Assembly (NCBI RefSeq): GCF_900128905.1
Contig: NZ_FQTV01000019.1
Location: forward strand, 1-64,000
Source: Bacteroides luti
Lineage (GTDB): Bacteria > Bacteroidota > Bacteroidia > Bacteroidales > Bacteroidaceae
DNA length: 64,000 bases
Direction of reading: 5' to 3'
Shown here piece by piece: positions 23,834-32,981 of the stretch (its first letter is position 1; each line of letters opens with the position of its first letter). Made by a program: the position numbers and the translations under genes. Below the pieces are notes generated by a model that was given only the letters and a program-made list of their open reading frames with translations, did no database searches and was not told the origin of the DNA.

Positions 23834-25357
23834 ATGTCTGAAACAAAAAAAATTAAAACCGCTCTCGTGTCGGTTTACCATAAGGAAGGATTGGATGATT
23901 TAATCACCAAACTCCACGAGGAAGGAGTTGAATTCCTGTCTACAGGAGGTACACGTCAGTTTATTGAATCTCTAGGTTTCCCTTGTAAGGCTGTAGAAGA
24001 CCTTACTACTTACCCATCAATTTTAGGCGGTAGAGTAAAGACTCTCCATCCAAAGGTATTTGGTGGTATTTTATGCCGTAGAGAGGTAGAACAAGATCTT
24101 CAACAAATAGAAAAATACGAGATTCCAGAAATAGATTTAGTCATTGTTGACTTATATCCATTCGAAGCAACTGTTGCTTCAGGAGCTGGTGAAGCTGCTA
24201 TCGTTGAAAAAATTGATATAGGTGGTATTTCATTAATTCGTGCAGCCGCTAAGAATTATAAAGATGTTGTTATTGTAGCTTCGCAAACTCAATACAAACC
24301 ATTGGCAGATATGTTGATGGAGCATGGAGCAACTAGTACAATCGAAGAACGTCGTTGGTTTGCTAAAGAAGCTTTTGCGGTTTCTTCACACTACGATTCT
24401 GCTATCTTTAACTATTTTGATGGCGAAGATTGTTCTGGATTCCGCTGTTCAGTAAACGAGCAGAAGCCACTTAGATATGGCGAAAATCCTCATCAGAAAG
24501 GTGTTTTCTTTGGTGATTTGGATGCAGTTTTTGATCAGATTCACGGAAAAGAAATTTCATATAATAATTTACTTGATATAAATGCAGCAGTTGATTTGAT
24601 TGATGAATTCGATGAAACAACATTTGCTGTTTTGAAACATAACAATGCATGCGGATTGGCTTCTCGTCCTACTGTGGTTGAAGCTTGGAAAGATGCTTTG
24701 GCTGGCGATCCGGTTTCAGCTTTCGGAGGTGTTCTAATCACAAATTCTGTAATAGACAAAGCTGCAGCAGAAGAAATAACTAAGATTTTCTTTGAGGTTA
24801 TTATTGCTCCGGATTATGATGTTGATGCTCTGGAAATATTGACACAAAAGAAAAATCGTATTATATTGGTTCGTAAGGAAGCTAAATTCCCAAAGAAACA
24901 ATTCCGCTCATTATTGAACGGTGTATTAGTACAAGATAGAGACTTAAACATAGAAACTTCTTCAGATTTGAAGACTGTAACTGTAAAAGCTCCAACTGAA
25001 CAAGAAATTGAAGATATGCTGTTTGCTAATAAAATAGTGAAGAACAGTAAATCTAATTCTATTGTTCTGGCTAAAGGAAAACAATTATGTGCAAGTGGTG
25101 TCGGTCAGACATCTCGTGTTGATGCCTTGAAACAAGCAATCGAAAAAGCTAAAGCTTTCGGATTTGATTTGCAAGGAGCAGTGATGGCAAGTGATGCATT
25201 CTTCCCATTCCCTGATTGTGTTGAGATTGCACATAAAGCAGGTATAACTTCTGTAATCCAGCCTGGAGGTTCTGTTAGAGATCAAGAATCTTTTGATTAT
25301 TGTAATGAGAATGGTGTAGCAATGGTTACAACCGGAATCAGACACTTTAAACATTAA
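23834..25357 (+). CDS. purH: Bifunctional AICAR transformylase / IMP cyclohydrolase
   Basis: A 507-residue enzyme for the last two steps of IMP synthesis. The N-terminal cyclohydrolase domain (about 1-130) has ALVSVYHKEGLDDL and STGGTRQFIESLG, then GGRVKTLHPKVFGGIL. The transformylase domain follows with KPLRYGENPHQKG, LKHNNACGLASRP and DAFFPFPDCVEIA. The length is normal. It precedes mreB by 6 nt, so the purine gene and the shape operon may share the purH promoter. Confidence 0.97.
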   Translation: MSETKKIKTALVSVYHKEGLDDLITKLHEEGVEFLSTGGTRQFIESLGFPCKAVEDLTTYPSILGGRVKTLHPKVFGGILCRREVEQDLQQIEKYEIPEIDLVIVDLYPFEATVASGAGEAAIVEKIDIGGISLIRAAAKNYKDVVIVASQTQYKPLADMLMEHGATSTIEERRWFAKEAFAVSSHYDSAIFNYFDGEDCSGFRCSVNEQKPLRYGENPHQKGVFFGDLDAVFDQIHGKEISYNNLLDINAAVDLIDEFDETTFAVLKHNNACGLASRPTVVEAWKDALAGDPVSAFGGVLITNSVIDKAAAEEITKIFFEVIIAPDYDVDALEILTQKKNRIILVRKEAKFPKKQFRSLLNGVLVQDRDLNIETSSDLKTVTVKAPTEQEIEDMLFANKIVKNSKSNSIVLAKGKQLCASGVGQTSRVDALKQAIEKAKAFGFDLQGAVMASDAFFPFPDCVEIAHKAGITSVIQPGGSVRDQESFDYCNENGVAMVTTGIRHFKH

Positions 25358-25363
25358 TAAAAA

Positions 25364-26383
25364 ATGGGATTATTTTCTTTCACTCAAGAAATAGCGATGG
25401 ACTTGGGTACTGCCAATACCATCATCATCAGTAACGGTAAAATTGTAGTTGATGAGCCATCTGTAGTTGCTTTAGACAGACGTACAGATAAAATGATCGC
25501 TGTAGGTGAAAAAGCACGCCAGATGCATGGCAAAACACATGAAAATATCAGAACTATCCGTCCACTTCGTGACGGTGTGATTGCTGACTTCTATGCATGT
25601 GAGCAAATGATGAGAGGTATGATTAAGATGATGAATACTCATCACAGATTGTTCTCTCCTTCTTTGAGAATGGTTATCTGCGTTCCTTCTGGAAGTACCG
25701 AAGTTGAATTGCGTGCAGTACGTGATTCTGCCGAACATGCCGGAGGACGTGACGTCTATTTAATATTCGAACCAATGGCTGCTGCAATTGGTATTGGTAT
25801 TGATGTAGAGGCGCCGGAAGGAAATATGATTGTTGATATAGGTGGTGGGTCTACCGAAATTGCAGTTATTTCATTGGGAGGTATCGTCTCAAACAAATCT
25901 ATCCGTATTGCAGGTGATGATTTAACATCGGACATTCAGGAATATATGGGTCGTCAGCACAACCTGAAAATAGGTGAGCGTACAGCTGAACAGATTAAGA
26001 TTCATGTTGGTGCTGCTTTGACTGAACTTGAAGATGCACCGGAAGATTTTATTGTTCACGGTCCTAACAGAATGACAGCTCTTCCAATGGAAGTTCCTGT
26101 ATGCTACCAGGAAATAGCTCATTGCTTGGAAAAATCCATTGCTAAAATGGAAACAGCTATTCTTAGTGCATTGGAACAAACTCCGCCTGAATTGTATGCT
26201 GATATTGTACACAACGGTATCTATTTAGCTGGTGGAGGTGCTCTATTGAGAGGACTAGACAAACGTTTAACAGATAAAATTAATATACCTTTCCATATAG
26301 CTGAAGATCCTCTTCATGCTGTAGCAAAAGGAACAGGAGTAGCATTGAAGAATGTAGATAAATTCTCATTCCTGATGCGATAA
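25364..26383 (+). CDS. mreB: Rod-shape protein MreB
   Basis: A 339-residue bacterial actin that forms membrane-bound filaments guiding lateral wall synthesis. The actin ATPase motifs are clear: MDLGTANTIII at the N-terminus, VIADFYACEQMMRGM, VDIGGGSTEIAVIS, and YLAGGGALLRGLD near the C-terminus. It heads the order mreB, mreC, mreD, mrdA, rodA. It follows purH by 6 nt. A long hairpin separates it from mreC, so MreB may be made in excess over the downstream membrane proteins. Confidence 0.97.
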   Translation: MGLFSFTQEIAMDLGTANTIIISNGKIVVDEPSVVALDRRTDKMIAVGEKARQMHGKTHENIRTIRPLRDGVIADFYACEQMMRGMIKMMNTHHRLFSPSLRMVICVPSGSTEVELRAVRDSAEHAGGRDVYLIFEPMAAAIGIGIDVEAPEGNMIVDIGGGSTEIAVISLGGIVSNKSIRIAGDDLTSDIQEYMGRQHNLKIGERTAEQIKIHVGAALTELEDAPEDFIVHGPNRMTALPMEVPVCYQEIAHCLEKSIAKMETAILSALEQTPPELYADIVHNGIYLAGGGALLRGLDKRLTDKINIPFHIAEDPLHAVAKGTGVALKNVDKFSFLMR

Positions 26384-26392
26384 ATATAATAT

Positions 26393-26450
26393 GCCGGTGT
26401 GCAGATATACAGATCTACATATTTTGAGATCTGGATATCTGCATATCGGC
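26393..26450 (+). promoter_or_regulatory. Long hairpin between mreB and mreC
   Basis: GCCG (26393) pairs with CGGC (26447); TGCAGATAT (26400) pairs with ATATCTGCA (26435); CAGATCT (26410) pairs with AGATCTG (26427). That is 20 base pairs with a 10-nt loop. No T-run follows. It may be a processing site or partial attenuator that sets the mreB to mreC ratio, or a REP-like element. Confidence 0.6.
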
Positions 26451-26471
26451 TAGTTACTACTTTGGAATTAT

Positions 26472-27323
26472 ATGCGGAACCTACTAAACTTCCTGATTAA
26501 ATATTACTACTGGTTTCTTTTCTTTCTGCTAGAGATTATCAGTTTTACTTTATTGTTTCGCTTTAATCACTATCAGAAAAGCTCTTTCTTTACATCCAGT
26601 AATGCTGTTGCTGGTGAAATATACAAGATAAAAGGAGATGTAACTTCATATTTCTATCTTAAAGAAGCTAATGAAGATTTGCTGGATCGTAACATGCTGC
26701 TTGAACAACAACTTGCTAATTTAAGGAAGGAATTACAAGGACGTGGGGTGGATTCCTTGGATATTAATGGCATGAATGATCAGATAGCCAAGAATTCCAA
26801 TCTAATAAAAGCTAATGTTATTAATAGCTCATTAATAAAAGCCGATAACTATATAACTTTGGATAAGGGATCTAATGATGGCGTTCATAGTGAAATGGGA
26901 GTTATTGACAGAAATGGAGTTGTTGGTATTGTGTATATGACAACACCTAAATATTCAGTCGTTATATCTATGCTAAATACAAAATGCAGAATAGGTTGTA
27001 AGATATTAGGTAGTGGCTATTTTGGTACAATAAAGTGGGAGGGAAGAGATTCTCGTTATGCATATTTAGATGATCTGCCCAGACATGCTAAATTTGGTTT
27101 GGGAGATACTATTGTGACAAGTGGTTACTCGGATGTTTTTCCGGCAGGAATTATGGTTGGAACTGTTGATCATATAGGTAATTCTAAAGATGGACTTTCT
27201 TATCAGTTGAAAGTTCGTTTAGCTACAGACTTTGGCAAACTTAATAGTGTGAGGGTTTTGCCTAAAGCAACACAAATGGAACAGAAACTTCTTGAAGAAT
27301 CGGCAAACAAGCAGGAACAATGA
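26472..27323 (+). CDS. mreC: Rod-shape protein MreC
   Basis: A 283-residue protein with one membrane helix (about residues 8-30), a periplasmic coiled coil (ANEDLLDRNMLLEQQLANL) and the two-barrel MreC domain (VINSSLIKADNYITLDKG, GVIDRNGVVGIV, TSGYSDVFPAGIMVG). It links the MreB filament to wall synthases PBP2 and RodA. The length is typical. It overlaps mreD by 4 nt (ATGA), so the two are translationally coupled. Confidence 0.95.
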   Translation: MRNLLNFLIKYYYWFLFFLLEIISFTLLFRFNHYQKSSFFTSSNAVAGEIYKIKGDVTSYFYLKEANEDLLDRNMLLEQQLANLRKELQGRGVDSLDINGMNDQIAKNSNLIKANVINSSLIKADNYITLDKGSNDGVHSEMGVIDRNGVVGIVYMTTPKYSVVISMLNTKCRIGCKILGSGYFGTIKWEGRDSRYAYLDDLPRHAKFGLGDTIVTSGYSDVFPAGIMVGTVDHIGNSKDGLSYQLKVRLATDFGKLNSVRVLPKATQMEQKLLEESANKQEQ

Positions 27324-27817
27324 TAATAACATATTTAAGGCGAATAAAGTGGTTTATAGCACTTGTTTTAATTCAGGTATTGGTGCTTAATAATGTGCAT
27401 ATTGCAGGATTTGCTACTCCATATATATACATATATCTGATATTGAAGATGTCTTCTGGGACTTCCAGAAGTGAGATGATGTTATGGGGATTCTTTCTCG
27501 GACTGACAATTGATATGTTTTCTGATACCCCTGGAATGAATGCTGCAGCTACAACTTTTATAGCTTTTATCCGTCCGCTCTTCTTGCGTCTTTTCTCTAT
27601 GCGGGATAGTACAGACGAGTATGTTCCTGCAATAAAAGCTATTGGTGTTTCTCCTTTTGTAAAGTATGTAATATTGTGTGTGTTGCTTCATCATACTGCA
27701 TTATTGATGATTGAATCTTTCTCTTTATTCGATCTGAGCACTTTGCTGATAAAAATAGGAACTAGTACAGTAGTTACTGTCTTATGTATAATGGGTATTG
27801 AAGGATTAAGAAAATAA
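27320..27817 (+). CDS. mreD: Rod-shape protein MreD
   Basis: A 165-residue inner-membrane protein with about five helices. Sequence conservation is low, as is usual in this family; the call rests on position between mreC and mrdA, size and topology, plus FFLGLTIDMFSDTPGMNAAA, which resembles the MreD core motif with its conserved Asp. It takes part in the elongasome with MreC. The start overlaps the mreC stop. Confidence 0.88.
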   Translation: MIITYLRRIKWFIALVLIQVLVLNNVHIAGFATPYIYIYLILKMSSGTSRSEMMLWGFFLGLTIDMFSDTPGMNAAATTFIAFIRPLFLRLFSMRDSTDEYVPAIKAIGVSPFVKYVILCVLLHHTALLMIESFSLFDLSTLLIKIGTSTVVTVLCIMGIEGLRK

Positions 27818-27819
27818 AC

Positions 27820-29673
27820 GTGGCTAGGGATTTTAATTTAGAAAAAAGAAGATATGTTATAGTGGGTATTGCCATTACGGTTGTGCTTCTCTATATTACA
27901 CGCCTTTTTGTTCTTCAGATTATGTCTGATGATTACAAAAAAAATGCAGATAGTAATGCCTTTCTAAATAAGATTCAATATCCTTCAAGAGGTATTATCT
28001 ACGACCGAAATAATAAATTGCTTGTTTATAACCAGCCAGCATATGATGTGACTGTAGTGATGAAAGAGATTGAACATCTTGATACTCTTGATTTATGTCA
28101 GACTTTAAATATTACAAAAGAATATTTTATAAAGCGAATGGCTGATATAAAAGACAGATCTAAAAACCCTGGCTATTCTCGTTTCACAAATCAGCTGTTT
28201 ATGGTACAACTTTCGGCAGAAGAAAGTAGTGTTTTGCAGGAAAAGTTATTCAAATTTCGAGGATTTTATGTTCAGCAACGTTCTATACGACAGTATTCAT
28301 ATAATTCTGCAGCACATATATTAGGTGATTTAGGTGAGGCGTCAATGGCAAATATAGAAGATGACGATTACTATGTGCGTGGAGACTATATAGGAAAGCA
28401 GGGCGTTGAGAAGTTTTATGAAAAGCAACTGCGTGGACATAAAGGAGTTGAAATTCTTCTAAGAGATGCTCATGGACGTATTCAAGGTAAATATTTGAAT
28501 GGTAAACTAGATAAAAGACCTATACCTGGAAAGAACTTGCGACTTTCCATTGACATTGAACTGCAAAAGTTTGGTGAAAAGCTTATGGGATCTAAAATTG
28601 GAGCTATAGTAGCTATTGAACCTGAAACTGGGGAAATACTTTGTCTGGTCTCTACGCCAACATTTAATCCGGCAGATATGGTTGGACGTCAGCGAGGGAA
28701 AATGCATATGGAGTTGGAACGAGATCCAAGAAAACCTCTATTTAATAGAGCTTTAATGGCTTCTTATCCTCCGGGATCTACTTTTAAACCAGCTCAGTCA
28801 TTAATCTTTCTTCAGGAAAAGATCATAACTCCTTCTACTTCCTTTCCATGCTACCATGGATTTGTAGTACCTGGACTTAGAGTAGGATGTCACTCTCATC
28901 CCTCGCCGCTGCCTTTGGTTCCTGCATTGGCCACTTCATGTAACTCCTATTTTTGTTGGGGGTTATATAAGATGATTGATAATAAGAAATATCTGAATTC
29001 TGATTCGGCTTTGACTGTATGGAAAGATCATATGGTGTCAATGGGATTTGGATACAAATTGGGTATTGACCTTCCCGGAGAAAAGAGAGGTTTGATTCCT
29101 AATGCTAAGTTCTATGATAAAATATATGGCAAAGGACGCTGGGGAGGTTTACGCATTATTCATACAGCAATCGGGCAGGGTGAAGTATTGCTCACACCTC
29201 TTCAAATAGCTAATCTGGGAGCTACTATCGCTAATAGAGGACATTTCAGAACTCCTCATGTTGTGAGGAGTATTATTGGAGGAAGATTAGATAGCACTTA
29301 TCTATACCCCAAATATACAACAATTGATCCAAAGTATTACTCTTATATAATTAAGGGTATGCGTGGAGCTGTTGAACATGGAACTTGTACCAGAGCAAAC
29401 TATATGCCTGAAATGGAAGTTTGCGGTAAAACTGGAACAGCTCAGAATAGGGGAAAAGACCACTCTGTTTTTATGGGATTTGCACCTATGAGCAAGCCTA
29501 AAATTGCCATTTGTGTCTACGTAGAGAATGGTGGTTGGGGAGCAACTTATGCCGTTCCTATTGGTGCATTGATGATGGAGCATTATCTCAAAGGGAAAAT
29601 TGCTCCAGAGAGAGAAAAGCTAGTTGAAAGTTTAAGTAATGCTGTAATATCCTATGGAGCCCAGACGCGTTAG
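27820..29673 (+). CDS. mrdA: Penicillin-binding protein 2 (elongation transpeptidase)
   Basis: A 617-residue class B PBP that cross-links new peptidoglycan during side-wall growth. It has a single N-terminal helix (about 12-33), a dimerisation domain with YPSRGIIYDRNNKLL, and a transpeptidase domain with PPGSTFKPAQS (Ser-x-x-Lys), SCNSYF (SxN) and CGKTGTAQN (KTG). The start is a GTG 2 nt after the mreD stop; no suitable ATG is near. Its end overlaps rodA by 20 nt, as expected for its obligate glycosyltransferase partner. Confidence 0.96.
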   Translation: MARDFNLEKRRYVIVGIAITVVLLYITRLFVLQIMSDDYKKNADSNAFLNKIQYPSRGIIYDRNNKLLVYNQPAYDVTVVMKEIEHLDTLDLCQTLNITKEYFIKRMADIKDRSKNPGYSRFTNQLFMVQLSAEESSVLQEKLFKFRGFYVQQRSIRQYSYNSAAHILGDLGEASMANIEDDDYYVRGDYIGKQGVEKFYEKQLRGHKGVEILLRDAHGRIQGKYLNGKLDKRPIPGKNLRLSIDIELQKFGEKLMGSKIGAIVAIEPETGEILCLVSTPTFNPADMVGRQRGKMHMELERDPRKPLFNRALMASYPPGSTFKPAQSLIFLQEKIITPSTSFPCYHGFVVPGLRVGCHSHPSPLPLVPALATSCNSYFCWGLYKMIDNKKYLNSDSALTVWKDHMVSMGFGYKLGIDLPGEKRGLIPNAKFYDKIYGKGRWGGLRIIHTAIGQGEVLLTPLQIANLGATIANRGHFRTPHVVRSIIGGRLDSTYLYPKYTTIDPKYYSYIIKGMRGAVEHGTCTRANYMPEMEVCGKTGTAQNRGKDHSVFMGFAPMSKPKIAICVYVENGGWGATYAVPIGALMMEHYLKGKIAPEREKLVESLSNAVISYGAQTR

Positions 29674-31111
29674 TTTATGGAAGTCTGTTGATTGGACAAC
29701 TATAATAATATATTTGATACTGATCACTTGTGGTTGGTTCAGTGTATGTGGAGCCAGTTATAACTATGGAGATACTGACTTCCTCAGTTTTGGTACAAGA
29801 GGTGGAAAGCAATTAATGTGGATACTGTGCTCATTCGGTTTAGGATTTGTACTGTTAATGATAGAAGAAAGAATATACGATATGTTCTCTTATATTCTTT
29901 ATATAGGGATGCTGTTCCTGCTTTTTGTTACGATATTTATAGCCAGAGATGTAAAAGGATCTCATTCCTGGTTAAGCCTCGGTCCAGTTAGTCTTCAGCC
30001 CGCAGAGTTTGCCAAGTCTGCTACGGCTCTCGTTTTAGCGAAATATATGAGCTCTTATTCATTTAATATGAGAAAGTTTAAGAGTGCTTCGTTATTGGCC
30101 CTGCTAATATTGCTACCTTTAGGATTGATTATTTTGCAGAGAGAAACAGGATCTGCTCTTGTATATCTGTCTTTCTTCCTGATGCTTTATAGAGAAGGAA
30201 TGCCCGGTGCTATTTTGTTTTCTGGTGTATGTGCCGTAATTTACTTTATTGTAGGTATACGTTTTGGTGATATAATGATAGGACAAAGTCCAACTCCTAT
30301 TGGTCAGTTCTCAGTATTACTGATGATTATAATATTTGTTGCTGGAATGGTTTGGGTCTATATGAAACAATGGGTACCAATCCGTAATATTATTATTGTC
30401 TGCGTACCTATTTTGTTGCTAGCCTTTCTTTTCTCTAAATTCGTAGTTCCGTTTAATCTTGTTTGGGTTTTACTTCCTATGTGTATAATCCTTGCCGGAT
30501 ATATGTTTTTCCTTTCATTAACGGGTATGAATAAAGGCTATATGTTAATTGCTTTGTTTGCTGTTTCTTCTGTGGGATTTCTTTATTCAAGTAATTATGT
30601 ATTTGATAATATACTAGAACCACACCAGCAAATTCGTATTAAAGTTGTTTTGGGGATGGAAGAAGATCTTACCGGAGCAGGATATAATGTGAATCAATCG
30701 AAGATAGCAATTGGGTCAGGAGGCTTATATGGCAAAGGTTTTCTTAATGGAACGCAGACTAAGCTTAAGTATGTGCCAGAACAAGATACAGACTTTATAT
30801 TTTGTACAGTAGGTGAGGAGCAAGGATTTGTTGGATCATCTATTGTTTTATTGCTGTTCCTAATTCTTATAATACGACTTGTAGTACTTTCAGAACGGCA
30901 ATACTCAGCTTTTGGACGAGTCTATGGCTACTCTGTGGTCAGTATATTCCTTTTCCACTTATTTATAAATATTGGGATGGTGTTAGGTCTTACACCTGTT
31001 ATTGGTATTCCTCTTCCTTTCTTTAGTTATGGAGGATCTTCGTTATGGGGCTTTACAATCCTTTTATTTATTTTTTTAAGGATTGATGCCGGAAGGTCTG
31101 AGAAACACTAG
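29654..31111 (+). CDS. rodA: SEDS peptidoglycan glycosyltransferase RodA
   Basis: A 485-residue polytopic membrane protein of the SEDS family that polymerises glycan strands with PBP2. Family blocks: GSHSWLSLGPVSLQPAEFAK, LQRETGSALVYLSFF, and the C-terminal PLPFFSYGGSSLWGF. It is longer than E. coli RodA (370), with extra helices near 215-330, a pattern common in Bacteroidetes. It is the last gene of the shape operon and converges with gldH. Confidence 0.95.
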   Translation: MEPRRVSLWKSVDWTTIIIYLILITCGWFSVCGASYNYGDTDFLSFGTRGGKQLMWILCSFGLGFVLLMIEERIYDMFSYILYIGMLFLLFVTIFIARDVKGSHSWLSLGPVSLQPAEFAKSATALVLAKYMSSYSFNMRKFKSASLLALLILLPLGLIILQRETGSALVYLSFFLMLYREGMPGAILFSGVCAVIYFIVGIRFGDIMIGQSPTPIGQFSVLLMIIIFVAGMVWVYMKQWVPIRNIIIVCVPILLLAFLFSKFVVPFNLVWVLLPMCIILAGYMFFLSLTGMNKGYMLIALFAVSSVGFLYSSNYVFDNILEPHQQIRIKVVLGMEEDLTGAGYNVNQSKIAIGSGGLYGKGFLNGTQTKLKYVPEQDTDFIFCTVGEEQGFVGSSIVLLLFLILIIRLVVLSERQYSAFGRVYGYSVVSIFLFHLFINIGMVLGLTPVIGIPLPFFSYGGSSLWGFTILLFIFLRIDAGRSEKH

Positions 31112-31114
31112 ACA

Positions 31115-31154
31115 ATAGAGATAAAGGAATTTATTTTTTCCGTTTTATCTCTAT
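31115..31154. terminator. Hairpin between rodA and gldH
   Basis: ATAGAGATAAA (31115) pairs with TTTATCTCTAT (31144), an 11-bp stem whose loop contains the gldH stop codon. The T-run is poor, so a role as a shared terminator is only moderately supported. Confidence 0.4.
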
Positions 31155-31610
31155 ACCAACATCGTTAATTCCAATTAGAACATTGTCCATCATTCCGTGA
31201 CTTAACTTGAATGTAAGATTGCCAGAACGTTTTGGAGCAATAAATGTATAGCTACATGCCGATTGGTAAAGGTTGCCAACTCCTGTTCCTAACCATTTTC
31301 CAGATTCGTCGGCAAGTGAATATTGAATAGTATCAGTCACAAAAACAGTACTATCTTGTGTATTATGTGATATGAACAGGCATAAATTACGATAGGGGTA
31401 ATCTATTCTATTGCGTACTTCTACAGATATACGATAAGTTGCAAGTGAATCTGTTATTGGTGCCTTAAAAGTGAGTGTATCACTCTTCTTCCATCCTTCT
31501 TTGGAAACATGAAGAAAAGAGTGATACATTGTATCGGAATCACATGCTGACAGCAGGATAACTGATAACAGCAGTATTAATTTATTCTTTTTCTGATTGA
31601 GGCTTATCAT
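31131..31610 (-). CDS. gldH: Gliding-motility-type lipoprotein GldH
   Basis: A 159-residue lipoprotein (LLSAC, lipid cysteine at residue 23) with the GldH pattern: WKKSDTLTFKAPITDS, YRISVEVRNRIDYPYRNL, GKWLGTGVGNLYQS and the C-terminal strand LIGINDVGIEIKRK. GldH is needed for gliding in Flavobacterium, but homologues are widespread in non-gliding Bacteroidetes, where their role is unknown. I place the start at 31610 because that ATG directly precedes the signal peptide. Even so, it overlaps the PSP1 gene by 29 nt. Upstream in-frame codons only shadow the PSP1 tail. Confidence 0.88.
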   Translation of the reverse strand: MISLNQKKNKLILLLSVILLSACDSDTMYHSFLHVSKEGWKKSDTLTFKAPITDSLATYRISVEVRNRIDYPYRNLCLFISHNTQDSTVFVTDTIQYSLADESGKWLGTGVGNLYQSACSYTFIAPKRSGNLTFKLSHGMMDNVLIGINDVGIEIKRKK

Positions 31611-32970
31611 CTCGTTGTTGAGGTCTATTGTTTGGTCTTTTTCTTCGTCTGTTTCTATTCGCATTTCCACCTTCACTTCCTTTATAGTTTTCGTTAGTGC
31701 TTTTATTGGTGTTTTCAATAGAAACCTTATTTATATTCTCATTTTTATTTTTGATCTCAACCCTTCTTCTACTCTCATTACGGTTTCCGCCTTCATTTCT
31801 ATTTGCAACTTCGTTGTTATTTCTATTTGGATTCTCATTACGGTTTCTGTTTTCTTGTTTGTTTCTGTTTCCGTTGTCATTTCTTTTGGTGTTTTTATTC
31901 TCATTGCCTGATTTACGCTTATCAAAACGAGTAAGGCTTTCCTGCTCAACTAAATCTACAGGCTTCTGTGGCTCAGGCTTTTTCTCTGATTCGTGAAGGT
32001 TATCAGGCTTGATTCCTTTGCGATTAAGATTGATAACTTCAAAAGCTCTTCTCCCAGAGATGGTAACCAAGTTTGCAGCAAAGTTCTTATCTGTTGAATA
32101 TGAGATTTCATTTCTCAATATATCAGCTTTAAAGAAATAGAATGTACCGTCTTTTGTTTCAAGTTCTATTTCTCTTGAAGGCAATCTCTTTTGAGCCTCA
32201 ACATAACAGTCTACCTCATAATTCATGCAACATTTAAGCTTAGCACATTGACCAGCGAGCTTCTGTGGATTGAGGGAGATATCTTGTAACCTAGCTGCAC
32301 TGGTAGATACTGATACAAAATTAGTCATCCAGGTTGCGCAGCAAAGCTCTCTACCGCAAGGACCAATACCACCAATTCTTCCAGCTTCTTGTCGGGCACC
32401 AATTTGTTTCATTTCAATTCGTACACGGAACGTTTCTGCTAAAACCTTAATTAATTGTCGGAAGTCAACTCGTTCATCAGCGATATAATAAAATATGGCT
32501 TTATTACCATCACCCTGATACTCAACATCACCGATTTTCATATTGAGATTAAGATTTGCAGCTATTTGCCTTGAACGGATCATTGTATCGTGTTCTTTAG
32601 CCTTAGCTTCTTCAAACTTTTCAATGTCTACAGCTTTAACTTTGCGATAAACACGTTTGATTTCAGTATTTGGCTTGAATCCTGTTTTCTGCATTTGTAA
32701 AGGAACTAATCTTCCTGTCAATGTAACAGTACCAATGTCGTGTCCGGGAGTTGATTCCACGGCTACCACATCTCCTTTTTCCAGCTTTAATCCGTTACTG
32801 TTCCGATAGTATCCTTTGCGTGTATTTTTAAACTGTATTTCAACAAGGTCACTTTCGTCACTACTCCCAGGAATATCAGCTAGCCAATCGTAAGTATTTA
32901 ATTTATTATCTTGTCGGGAGCAGCCTTTGCAGCATAGCTTCCCGCTTCCGTTATGTAATTTATAATCCAT
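31582..32970 (-). CDS. PSP1-domain protein (RicT/YaaT-like)
   Basis: A 462-residue cytoplasmic protein. About residues 30-330 hold the PSP1 domain with cysteine motifs GPCGRELCCATW and GQCAKLKCCMNYE, plus an N-terminal CCKGC. In Bacillus the homologue RicT works with RicA and RicF, carries Fe-S clusters and affects mRNA processing and development. Residues from about 345 to the end are a low-complexity tail rich in Asn, Arg, Glu and Lys, likely disordered and possibly RNA-binding. It lies 11 nt after holB, the usual Bacteroidetes order, and its end overlaps gldH. Confidence 0.88.
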   Translation of the reverse strand: MDYKLHNGSGKLCCKGCSRQDNKLNTYDWLADIPGSSDESDLVEIQFKNTRKGYYRNSNGLKLEKGDVVAVESTPGHDIGTVTLTGRLVPLQMQKTGFKPNTEIKRVYRKVKAVDIEKFEEAKAKEHDTMIRSRQIAANLNLNMKIGDVEYQGDGNKAIFYYIADERVDFRQLIKVLAETFRVRIEMKQIGARQEAGRIGGIGPCGRELCCATWMTNFVSVSTSAARLQDISLNPQKLAGQCAKLKCCMNYEVDCYVEAQKRLPSREIELETKDGTFYFFKADILRNEISYSTDKNFAANLVTISGRRAFEVINLNRKGIKPDNLHESEKKPEPQKPVDLVEQESLTRFDKRKSGNENKNTKRNDNGNRNKQENRNRNENPNRNNNEVANRNEGGNRNESRRRVEIKNKNENINKVSIENTNKSTNENYKGSEGGNANRNRRRKRPNNRPQQRDDKPQSEKE

Positions 32971-32981
32971 TTTTATATTAT

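Noticed and set aside
31597..31996. Two long plus-strand frames rich in Phe, Ser, Leu and Ile
   Set aside because: They mirror the low-complexity Asn/Arg tail of the PSP1 gene; hydrophobic runs come from that composition.
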